In this document: positions 13,801 to 25,800 of the stretch, piece after piece
How positions within the stretch are numbered: the first letter of the stretch is position 1
Layout: each line of letters opens with the position of its first letter
Source of the DNA: Tamarix chinensis
Lineage: Eukaryota > Streptophyta > Magnoliopsida > Caryophyllales > Tamaricaceae
Assembly (NCBI GenBank): GCA_030549775.1
Contig: CM060174.1
Span: 29,888,117-29,952,116, forward strand
Reading direction: 5' to 3'
DNA: 64,000 nucleotides
Program-made: the position numbers and the translations under genes
The notes under the pieces: model-generated
What the model was told of the DNA's origin: nothing
Databases searched by the model: none
The model's input: the letters and a program-made list of their open reading frames with translations, nothing else

Positions 13801-16800
13801 CTTTCATCAGTATCCTTCAAAGAAATGGGATCAATCTTGTCCCTCAATTGATATCTCTGAATCAAAGCTCGATTGTACTTCACATAGCCTAAATCATTTA
13901 ATCGAGATTGTACAAGCCTATTCCTTTTCTTGGTATGAATCTGCAAAATTGGGGATAATTCACTTCATTACTTGGTCAAGGTATTTAACAATTAACAAGT
14001 CAACTTTTAAGTACAAGATAATGTGGTACTTACATGCTAAAAAATACTCCAGTTTCTCTCACACCCAGATGAACTACATGTTAGACTCAATTTTTACTGC
14101 AAATTGTTGCAAAGTAGGGGTAGAAGACTCGTAGGCTGCCCACCACTTGGCTGCAAATTTTGTTAATATTAGAAGATTTAAAGCAAATGAAATGGGCATA
14201 ACAATAAATAATAATAATAAAGACAAGCAGACGTAAAATCGTTAAATTGATAGTTGAATACCTGGGGCTTTAGTCTTTCTATGCCTAATAGCCATAGGAT
14301 TTCCGAATAAACCATTAGCATTTTTGTAAGCATTGAGCTCCTCCATTATCTTATCTTGCTTTGCTATGATTGGAACCAATCTTTGGATTCACTGATATAA
14401 GCCACTCACCACTTCTTCACACTGCTCAAGTTGAGAATTATTATAAAAGAATTCTGGATTAAGAAAATGCCCAGCCGCATGCAATGGGCGATGAAGTTGG
14501 CATTCCCATCTGTTGTCGATCATTTGGAAAGCATCAATGTACTTTGATTCATTTCCATTGAAGGTGGATGCGATAATCTCCTTAGTTCGATCCATAGCCT
14601 CATAAATATAACTAGAGCTGGCAAAAGTTGACCCGACCCGACCCGAGCGAAACACGACCCGTTACAACCCGAAAAATTTAGCAACCTAACCCGACCCGAC
14701 CCGACCCGACATTGACCCGACCCGATAGTGACCCGACCCGCTTCGACCCGACCCGACCCAACGTTGACTCGACCCGACAATCACCCAATCTGACCCAACA
14801 TTAACCTGATCAGATATCAAAATATATTATAATATTAATAAATTACACATTTTATTATTCACTGGGTCTGCCTCAATTTCCTCTTTCAAGTCCTCCCAAT
14901 TGGTAACCCATGAGGTCGAGATGGCGGCCAAAAGAACCTGCTCCTCCCGTCTATACAATGCATCTGCTGCCTTATTCTTAGGCCCCGGTTTATATTCAAT
15001 ATTGAAGTGGTAGTTTGCCAGCTTAGCCACCCATTTTTGATGTCCTTCTGGCACGATCCGCTGTTCCAACAAAAACTTCAAACTTTTCTGATCAGTTCGT
15101 ACAGTGAACTGATGTCCAAGAAGGTAATGACGCCATTTCTGGATGGCCTGAACCATTGCCATCAATTCTCTTTCATACACTGACTTTGACCGCGCCCTAG
15201 GGCCTAAGGCTTGGCTGAAAAAAAGCAATAGGTCGCTGATTTTGCATCAGGACAACGCCTATGCCAACTCCCGAAGCATCTGTTTCTACGAAGAATGGCT
15301 GCGAGAAGTCCGGCAGCCCTAATACAGGAGCTTTAACCATAGCTATCTTTAATGCCTCAAATGCCTTCTGTGCTTCCGGGTTCCACCCAAAACAGTCTTT
15401 CTTCAACTGTCCAGTCAAAGGGGCTGCTATATGGCCATAATTCCGTATGAATTTGCGGTAATACCCTGTCAACCCCAAAAATCCTCGTAATTCTTTTAAA
15501 TTCCTGGGAACCGGCCACTCCATCATGGCTCGAAGCTTAGGCGGGTCAGCCTCTACGCCCTCGGCCGAGACAATGTGCCCCAAATATTCCAGCTTTCGCT
15601 GCCCAAAGGTACATTTTTTTTTTGTTGATGTACAGGCAGTGCCTGCGTAACACACCAAAAACCAGCTCCAAATGTGTCACATGTTCTTTCAGGGAGCGGC
15701 TGTAAACTAGGATGTCATCGAAGAATACTAAAACAAATCTCCGAAGGTACGGCTTAAACACCTCGTTCATGAGGGATTGAAAGGTTGCCGGGGCATTTGT
15801 CAACCCAAAGGGCATCACCAAAAATTCGTAATGCCCTTTATGCATCCGGAATGCTGTCTTGTGTACATCCCCGGGATTCACCCGAATTTGATGGTACCCC
15901 GATTTCAAGTCTAATTTTGAAAACCAGTTTGCTCCTGCCAATTCATCCAATAATTCATCGATGACGGGAATGGGAAATTTATCTGGAATAGTTACCTTGT
16001 TGAGAGCACGATAATCAACACAGAATCTCCAACTCCCGTCTTTCTTTTTCACCAATAACACTGGGCTGGAAAAAGGGCTCCGACTTGGTCTGATGATGCC
16101 TGCAGCCAGCATTTCGGCTACCAATTTCTCTATCTCGTCCTTCTGCACCTGAGGGTATTGATAAGGCCGAACATTGATGGGGGCTGTACCCGGTTGCAGC
16201 ACAATGTTATGGTTCCGCATACGGGGAGGGGGAAGCCCCGAGGGCATCTGTTGCATATCCCCATACTGGTTAACCACCAATTGAATTTCCTGAGGCACTT
16301 CCGGTTCTTTTTTGTCATTCTCCAGCCCCCCTTCCACTTCCCAATCACTCTCTTCTTCAACTGTAAGGGCTGTAAATTCCAGCAACACCCCTTGCCCTCC
16401 CTTAGCTATCATCTGTTCCAGGGATTTGAGCGTCACCAAAGACTTACAGAGGTCTGCCTCTCCCTTAAGGGTTACCGGAATCTGTCCAATTAGAAACTTC
16501 ATTTGGAGCTGTTTCCAGTTAACCTGCATTGGCCCAATCCTTTCTAACCACTGCATTCCGAGGATTACATCAGCGCTCCCTAATGTCAGTGGCAAAAAAT
16601 CTTCAATAATGTCGATGTCCTGCAGCGAGATCTTAACTCCCTTGCATAGCCTCGCAGCTTGTACCACATTTCCCGTGCCCATCAATACTCCATAAGAAGA
16701 GGTAGCGGTCATCGGCAGCTGCAATTTCTGGACCAATTTCTCAGAGATAAAATTGTGGGTGGCTCCACAGTCGATCAAAACCACCACAGATTCTCCTTCG

Positions 16801-19800
16801 ATGGTGCCACGCAGCTTCATGGTTTTTGGCGAAGTGAATCCCACCACTGAGTTCATTGATAGCTCAACTCGCCCCTCCACTTCTTCAATTTCGTTCCCTG
16901 AAGTACCGAACGGTTCCTCCTCCCCTTCGCAGTCCATCTGCGAGTCGTCGACCAGCAGAAAACACAGCTCCCGGTTCTTGCACACATGCCCTGGGGCGTA
17001 TTTTTCCTCACATCGAAAACACAGTCCCTTCTCCCTTCTTCTGCGTAGCTCTGAATCTGAAATTTGGTGGGGTCCTGCCGCGCACCCCCTCTATGACTCC
17101 TCCGAGCTCAACGCGAGGAGTGAGGCTTGTCCCTTGGTCGAAGTCATCAGCTGGGTGGGATGGGTGAAACTCCGCGACCCACCCTGTGTCGAGGAGCCCA
17201 GGGAAAATGTTTTGGGTTTAGGGTATAGGGTCGCGTACTAGCCAGTCGCCGCCCGGTATCCATTTCCTCCTACTCCGACCCGACCTTGGTTCACCACCTG
17301 ATTTTTGTCTTCCACCATTTGGGCTAACTCCATAACCTCAGCTAGGCCATTGGGCCTCATCATGCGCACTTCAGCCCGTATGGCTGGCTTGAGCCCATTC
17401 AGGAATGTACTCTCCAGAACCTCATTCGACAGCCTCCCTTGTAGTGGTGCTGCCAGGAGCTCGAATGACTCCACATACTCCTCCACTGTTGACGTCTGTC
17501 TGATGGCCAGGAATTTCTCACATAAGGTCCCCTCCTGTCGACTGCGAAATCGATTCAGGAGTGCTTCCTTAAATTCCTTCCAGTTGCTGAACTTCCTCCC
17601 TTCCTCTGCATACTGGAACCACGCCAAGGCCTTTCCCTCCATCGCCACTGCAGCCGCCTCCAGCTTTTCTGCTTCCTGCATCTGATTGACTTGGAAGTAC
17701 CGTTCCACCCTGAACAACCACCCGTCCGGATCTCCACCACTGAAGAATGGAAATTCCAGCTGGCGCGCCGGTCGATAATCCCATCGCGGATGTCCGATAG
17801 TTGCCTCCTGTGCTCTGACTTCAGAAGACTCAGCAGCAGAAACACTGTGAGTCAACTCCTTCTCCTTCCCGGGGGCTCGTGTTTCTGAATCAGTTCCCCC
17901 CTTGCTAATCATGGATTCCAGCTTCCCCAAAATCGCCTCCACATTTCTCTCCATGGCGCTCAACCTTCCCTCCACAGCAGGTAATCTTCTCGTCTCCCCC
18001 CTCATAGCATCCATCTCCTCCTGCCATTCTTGCTGAATCATCCCCAGCTTTTCCTCCAGAACCTCAACCTTCTTTTGCGCCATATTCAACCCTTACTTGA
18101 TCGTAGCTCTGATACCAATTGTTAGCCCAGCAAACAACAGAGCAGAAATAGTAGTAATTCGACTCAGAGAAAATTGTTGAATAAGAAAAACAATTATATT
18201 GAATCAGAGAGAAATGACAGAGCCAGGAGTTCGAGGACCTGGTAGCCTTCCCGCACAATAGTTTCCTTCTCGATGCCCTCCCCCTTCAGCTCTCACTCCT
18301 ATAAATACCAGAAAATAGACAAGGACAAAATAACTAACTCCTGCCTACGCCTATGACTCAGCATAGTCTGTCGAAAAACCCACCTGAATTCTGTTATCCC
18401 ACGTTCCAGCTAGGTACCCCCTGGTTTCTCATTTTTGCCCCTTCTAACATACGTAAATTTTATAAGAGGCCTATCATAACATTTCATAATACTTGGGTGT
18501 CTCACTGCTGATATCTGTTTGAGGTGTAAGGTTGGTCCCTGCAGTATCATATAAGACATTGATAGTACTATATTTCCTTCTCTCATTGAGTTTGTCATGA
18601 AAGTACTTGTTATTTCCATCACCCAGTTGTATGTGAGTGATTCTTGATTTCTGCTGTAGCAACATTTCTTCTGTTTGAATTGTCTTCCACCACTCTTTCC
18701 TGTGTCTTTCCTCTTGATGTCCCAGTTCAGCATTGGCAGGATCTGTTGCTAGTGCTTGTTTGCTGAGTAGCCACTGTGCCTTTGCATCCTCAGCCTGTCT
18801 TGTGACATGTCCAAAATGTTCTCTGTTGAGTTGTTTCAATGCCACTTTCAGCTTCTTCAATTTGCTAGCCAATTGATACTGCTTTGATCCTTTAATTGGC
18901 TGGGGCCACTCTTGGGTTACTGTGGTGAAGTGGTGCTCACTAGTGGTTTGATAAGAACAGATTTAGATTAAGCAAGAATTAAATGGTTTTTACTAAAATT
19001 GCTTTGATTGCAATGATAATCCAGGGGTTCGAGGATCTGGTTCCTCCTAATTCCAGGTAGTCGAGAGCCTGTAACTCCCCTAAACACTTGCTGATTTTCT
19101 CTCCTGATTAGCCCTTAATCCCCTTAGTACCCTATATTTATAGTATTTAGTAGCAGTTTCTAGATTCCAAAATCTCTTAGACTTCTAGCAAACTAACCCA
19201 CAACTAACTATAGTAAAATTTAACCATAATTAGTCTAATAGCCTAAATATTCCCTCTCCTGAACTCACCTCAAGGTGAGGAAACTAGCCTTAAAGACCCT
19301 AAAGAAAATGAGGCTTGGATTTATTTTTTTGGTTGACTCTAATGACTATGCTCAAATGTTGACTTGCCAAGCTTGGGTGGTGAGCTGCTACAACCAGCCA
19401 AGCAAAAAGTCTCTCAACCAGCATAGTTTCTTTGACAGTAACCAGCATTAATAATTTTGATTTCCAAAGCTCTGCTGATTGTAAAAGGATGTGCTGAACT
19501 TCCTGCACCAGTCTCCTTATCAATTCTTTTCCTCTATTCCTTTTAGTATCAGAAAAAGAAAAACAAAATTTAAAGTGGAGCACCCCATTTGTCTTCTTCG
19601 TTCCCCTTTTCTGACTTAGCAGCTTCTCTTTCTGGATCTGTTGTTGATGCATAAGGTAAGCAAATTGGGTCAAGATTGATGATTGGTGGTGGGATTAGGG
19701 CAGAATTACCACCGAAAGTAAAAACGAAATGGGGATGTCGGAGATGAAGGGATAACCAAAATTCATGGTTATTGATTTCTGCAACTTACAAATACCACTC

Positions 19801-22800
19801 AAGGGATGAATAACTTGAGATAAAATTTGTAAGATTTGAAGGATTGTAAGACAATGTTCTTTACTTGAATATTGAATAAAAAGGTGAGTTTGAACTTTCG
19901 AAAAATGCAGCAAGAAAAGTTGTTTTTCATTCCAGGTGAGGCACCACTCTTATAATGAGTTTAAGGCTTTGGGGAGAATACAAAATGAATAAAACACCTT
20001 ACAAGCTGATCCACGAGCTGGGAGGAGGGTGAGAACCATATGTCCTCTTCCCAAGTTGTTCTTACACCTAGAAAAATGAAAAACATAGGTCACATGACCT
20101 ATATTACAACTTGCAACCAGCTGCTAGCTAAAAGAAGTAAATGACAAGGATTCTTTTCACCTAGAGACTAACCACAAGGTGTAAGTTTTCTACCCAAGAA
20201 TATGGTCCCTAGGCGGCTCCCAACTCCCAAAATGTCTTGATAAGAACACTTTCCAGCTGATAAGGACTTGAAGAAGTCAGCCCTTTCCCCTTGATCTTTG
20301 AGCTCCCATATTCCGAAATATCACCAAAAAGTGCTGCTGCAACTCTTGTCTTCTTACCTTAGCTTTTGGTCTTTGTTTACTTGAAATAAAAACTGAGAAT
20401 AAACCCAAAATCTGCCCAAAAAACGGAGCTTCCCATGTGGCTAATGTTAGCAAAAAATTGAGCCATTTTCGAGACACCTTATAACAAGGTTGATGGCTTG
20501 CATGGCTTCTACATGGCTTGGAAAAATTTAACTTGTTAATTTGGTCCAAGTTAGATGAGTTTTGAATTCTTCAAACTTAGGGAAATTAATAGGTGTATAA
20601 GAAATGCCTGAGGGGAATGCTCTTGACTCAATTGTCATTTTCATTTCGTCCCTACTGTCAAGTTGTTGACCAAGAGTACATGCTCCAGAAGCTTCATTGT
20701 TAATTTGCGCCGGCAGAGTAACCATCAAAGTTCATTGAGACTTGAAATCTGTCAATTGAAGATTGCCGAAGTTACCACACTCCAGCAACCCAACTATGGT
20801 TTCCACCCACCTAGTTAACCTCACCTCCACCATCTGCAACTCACTTTGACCTTGGTATCTGTGGATCCTTTGTTTTTCTTTGCCCTCAAACTTTGGTGAG
20901 CTTCTCATCACTTCTTCAACCTTGAACCGATGATGACATACACTAGGGGTGCCTCAAGAGGTCGAATCTTGGGCACAGGTCGAACTTGCCACTATACTTG
21001 AAGTGAAATATCCTCCCTCTCATACACTGAATCTTGTCCATTATGCTCTGCCTATTGGATTTTGATCCTTGTCCATCAACTTCTCTTTTGTTTCCTTTTA
21101 CCAGATAAAACATTGGGGCTCGATTCTCATATTTGAATCTTGTTGCTCTCATTTCAATACGTTACCTCTTTCTCTTTAATCTTGGAATGGCATAGCCTCC
21201 AAATCTAAATCTCGCTTTAGATCTAAATCTTCCGGATCCAACCTGTTTGGCTTTCCTATGGTTCAATCTCAGCCCAATTCGCTTGACTTTTGCTTTGGCA
21301 TGCTTGGTCCCACTTCCTTCTACTTCTAGATTTGATAAGCAATATGGTTTCAGTGTCGGGCTTTGAGGTTGAGTTTGGCTTCTAGGTTGTGAATATTGTA
21401 CTCGCCAGTCTCTATCTCCACATTCAATTTGCTTATCCTCTTTCTTTTCACTACCTATTTGTTTTTCTTCAGCTCTTCCGTACATCCTTTTTATGATACC
21501 TAGCCCCTTCAACCCCTCTTTTATTATCCTAATCATCTCCATCATATCTGCTCTAGAGATCTGTCTTGCCATACCTACTTAGGATCATGATGCTTTGATA
21601 TGAACAGATTAAGATTAAGTAGGAATTAAATGGTATTTACTAAAATTGCTGTGATTACAATGATAATCCAAGGGTTCGAGGACCTGATTCCAGGTATTCG
21701 AGAGCCCGGAACTCTCTTAAACACTTCTGATTTGCTCCCCCCAATTAGCCCTTAATCCCTTGTATTAATACTATTTAGTAGAAGTTTCTAGATTCCTAAA
21801 TCTCTTACAAACATCTAACAAACTAACCCACAACTAACTATAGTAATATTTAACCATAATTAGTCTAATAGGCTAACATGGTCCAAAAGTAGTTAGACCG
21901 AAAAGGCTTCATGCTTGTAGTTCTTTGTTGTTGCCAGTACAAGTGTATGTTGCTTTGATTTAAGAGTTAGTTTGGTATGACCTCTACCCATACATTGTCA
22001 AACTCTTCGAACCAGGTGATGTCCTAGAGCTCTGTCCATTTTGCAGCTCACTCTATTCTACCTAGCTTGGTTGTTACCCTATATGAACTGTGATCCCAAC
22101 AATCCTTAGCTCGCCTAAACCATATTCTTATAAGCAATCTGCAAAATCTTGTATTTCATGCTTATGTAGTAGTCTACCTTGTGTCTCTCGATCTTGCAAG
22201 ACTACATTAATATCCCCAGTACCAAGCACTTGTGGCGAGGAATATGGGAAAAAAATTGGGTCATGCTTGGATTAGGTTGATTTAGGACTAATTCCACCAA
22301 ATTGAGAAAGAGAGAGTAGGAGAGGAAATGAGAAGAAATATGATCAATACACACTTCCTAAGATCGTATACTTACAATCACCATCAAGGTGTTTGACACT
22401 TGGAATAAAGAAGGTAAGATTTCGAGGATAATTCTGAGAAGTTTTTCGCTTGAACTTTGAGGACTCAATCTCATCAAAGAGAGAAAATTATGCAGCTAAA
22501 TCAATGGGTTAATTAATTCATAATTCATGGATTTAAACTTCGCTAAGATTAAGAATGGCAACAGGGTGGGTCAGGGATCCCATCCCCATCCCTGAACTCG
22601 ATAAGGAAAATCATCCCCGAGCTTGTCCCGATCACCGAACCCAATAAGGAAAATCATTCCCGAATCCGCCCCGATCCTTCTTTTTTTCTTATCGGGGAAT
22701 CCCCAACCCAATCCCTGAACTATTCCCCATTTCTGATCATTCCCCAACCTTAAAACCCAACCCCATCCCTGATACTCGAAACCCGACCCCATGTTTTTAC

Positions 22801-25800
22801 AATATTTTTAAATTTATATTCTATATAAAAAAAATTATATATATAGAATAATATAAAAAAGAATATATAAAAAAATTTTGGGACGGTTTTGGGGATGGTG
22901 ACCTCAAACCTGTCCTCGCCTTATCCTCTAAAAAATCTCCAATAAGAATCCCCGAACCCGAACCCGAAAATCTTTCCTCGAACTTGAACCCGAATGGGGA
23001 GTCTCCAATAGGCAGGAAATTGCCATCTCTAGATAAGAACTAATGGAAGTTCCACAACATGTCTTGGAGGGTGACAATGGCTAAGATGGAGTGATAATGT
23101 GGATGTGTGGCTTGGTTGTTATATAGGCCTTATGGGATAATGTAACCTTGGAGAATAACTTATTAATCACTTAAATCATGGTTCTAGATTATCTGATCCT
23201 CGAGTAGCTAATGGGGATTAGTTTGCCTTTGGGTGTTTATTGGTTCTTTCAGGCTTTACTTTCTAGCAGGATCAGATTCTGGTATCTTACCTACTTTAAA
23301 CACGGATGATGTACTAGGGGTATTAATACTAAACGGTTTGGTTACCTAGGTGGTCTATTAGCTTTGGCTGAACTTTATTTCCATTGGTGATTACTTGGCT
23401 TCGGCTTGACTTAATGTCCATCGGTGGTTCCTTGGCTTCATCCAAATTTTATGTCTTCTTTTTTGGATAGACTTTCATGGTATGTGAGATTATGGGGTGG
23501 TAATCGGTCCATTACTCAAAAAAGGAATAAGGTTTTACAAATAATTAATCTAATGGAAACATGTGACTTGAAAAATGGGTTAAACGAGGGATTCCTGAAA
23601 GTGAATTGTAGAAGAGTCTAGTGAATTTTTAAATCATTGGCTTACGTGATTGTATGTTGTTGTCCATATATCTATATTGAGATGATCAACATGTTGAGTT
23701 ATGAATTGTCTGAGTGAGTATGGCATAATATCCTGGTGCATTTTATGATCACAATAGTGTGTGTATATTTACTTATAGATGTTGACTCCTGTTAATGAGG
23801 TAACTTAGCTTATTCAGTACGTAGCGTACTAATGTGCTTTTTTGTTCGAAGGACTATGTGTAGGTTTTTGAGGATGACTAGTAGTTGCTCTACTTGTGAT
23901 GGGCTTGAGGGTTGAGACATACAATAAAACCGCGGTTACGGTCGCGATTGCGGTTGCGGTATCGCGGTATCGGGGTGTCGCGAATGATATTTTCTATATC
24001 GCGGTTGTCGCGGCGTGAATTTTTAATTATTTTACACAACAAATATTGGCAAATATCGGTGAATATCGGCCAATATCGGTAAATATCGGCCAATATCGGT
24101 CAATATAGGCCGATATCCGAAATTTCGCCGATATCGCGGCGATAAATGTGTGATTTTCTGTATCGGCCGCAATTTCGGAATTTCGCGTCGCGGCTGACCC
24201 GAAAACCGCGAAATTGCGGCCGATACGCAATTGCGGTACCGATATTTGATTGTATGGGTTGAGAACATGGACATCTAGAGATTTTTGTAGGTCCTTAATA
24301 GATTAGGGCTTTGGGTCTCTGCCCCACTTTTATTTTATCTATATTATATTTTCACTACCTTCAGCTTTTTCATTCTTATGAATTCGGATATTTTTGGGAT
24401 TGTAAACGTTATCTCTTGTGGTATCTATATATTACATCTTTTGCTCACTCTATTATTGAATTTGGTTTGGGTTGGGTCTCTTAGCTTTGTATCTATTAAG
24501 GGACGGGCGACGAATGTCTATCCTATATTAGGTATGATAGTAACACTTTTTTGTTTTTTTTATGTGTTTGGTATGTACGCTTCCGTGATGTTTTAAATAA
24601 AAATTTTTTGGTAGTGAAAAATGGGGATGTTAAATTAGTTGCATCCCTTTAACCAAACCATATTTTACTATTTTTTTTTCCTTGCTGAAATCTAACCATA
24701 ATTTTGCGGTTTGGTTTGTTATGGTTAAGGGTTAACAAAAAAATTAAAAAGAACATGACTTTTTTGTTGTTTGCTTATATATTCGTGTCATTCACAAAAG
24801 GTTACAAGAAAATAGAAATAACTGTCAAGCCAGCAATCATTATGGTTTTAAACCAACCATCCACATGACCGCAAGACCCACAATAATCTAAAATAGTCAA
24901 TTGTTGCATATATCCAACAAATCTGTATTATAAAAGAACTAAAAACAACATAGTAGCAACAATATATATGATTTTGTATGTATGTATGGTAAAGTTTGTG
25001 GTTAATTAAGCAGAATTTGGGTCCGTAACCATTAGCCAAACCATTTTGAAAACATCTTTAATCAAACTATATTTATTTTAACTGTTAACCAAACCAAGCT
25101 GTAAAATTACTGTTTGGTGTAGCTTAGTTATGGTAAAGTTTGTGGTTAATTAAGCAGAATTTGGGTCCGTAACCATTAGCCAAACCATTTTGGAAACATC
25201 TTTAATCAAACTATATTTATTTCAACTGTTAACCAAACCAAGCTGTAAAATTACTGTTTTCTGTAGCTTAGTTAATGATTTGACCATATTTTGTAAACTT
25301 GTACATTACCCTCCTGGTTCTTTCCTCTTCCATACCTGCTGGGTCCTTTACTTTATTGGTACTATTGTCCTCACAATTTCCCACATCTTCATAGCAGGCA
25401 TAAGCGGTACTCAGTTTAAATGACCAACATCAAGTCACTGATCACTAACAGATGATTGTAACAGCAGAAAAAGATTGTATTGATTATTAGCTTGTTTTGA
25501 GTTATTTATCAAAAATAGTTATCTATGATAAGTACTTATTTTAGATACTTTTTAGCCTTTTTTTTATAAGTAATTATCATGGATAACTAATTTTGATAAG
25601 TAGCTCCAAACATAAGTTAGCTTGTAAGATTGACAAGGATAATCCAAGATGTTTGAGGGCTTGGTCTCTTTCAAATTCCAGCTACAGCTCACTAAATTTT
25701 TCCTTCCTTCATCTAATACATTTCTCCTCCATTTATAATGACTATTAACAACTTTTAGATTATGCTATGCCTCCCCAAATAACTTAGCTATTTGACTATA

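Larger units (their letters stand above)
14827..18449 (-). mobile_element. Ty3/gypsy retrotransposon, truncated after RNase H
   Basis: Minus-strand element with 5' LTR, primer-binding site, gag, zinc knuckle, protease, RT and RNase H in order. The 3' side breaks off in the RNase H-integrase linker (EEIEADPV) near 14865, so integrase and 3' LTR are missing and no target duplication can be scored. GC content is clearly higher than in surrounding introns. Damage seen: two in-frame UAG stops, at least two frameshifts, 3' loss. Confidence 0.92.
18949..21878 (-). mobile_element. Non-autonomous LTR element 1 with a small conserved ORF (2.93 kb)
   Basis: Two LTRs: 18949-about 19248 and 21596-21878, both starting tgata.gaacagat on the + strand and sharing TTTACTAAAATTGCT, TCGAGAGCC, and AACCATAATTAGTCTAATAG. 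Flanks tggtt (18944-18948) and tggtc (21879-21883) are a 5-bp target duplication with one mismatch. Minus orientation follows from a purine-rich PPT (aggagaggga, minus) next to the left LTR at about 19250-19260 and the ORF start next to the right LTR. No protease, RT or integrase coding is visible. It landed in or next to the LINE fragment. A relative lies at 25453-27600. Confidence 0.82.

Noticed and set aside
16158..17685. Several + strand ORFs of 60-160 codons opposite the gypsy gag-pol
   Set aside because: Shadows of the minus-strand retrotransposon, which has clear gag, protease and RT motifs.
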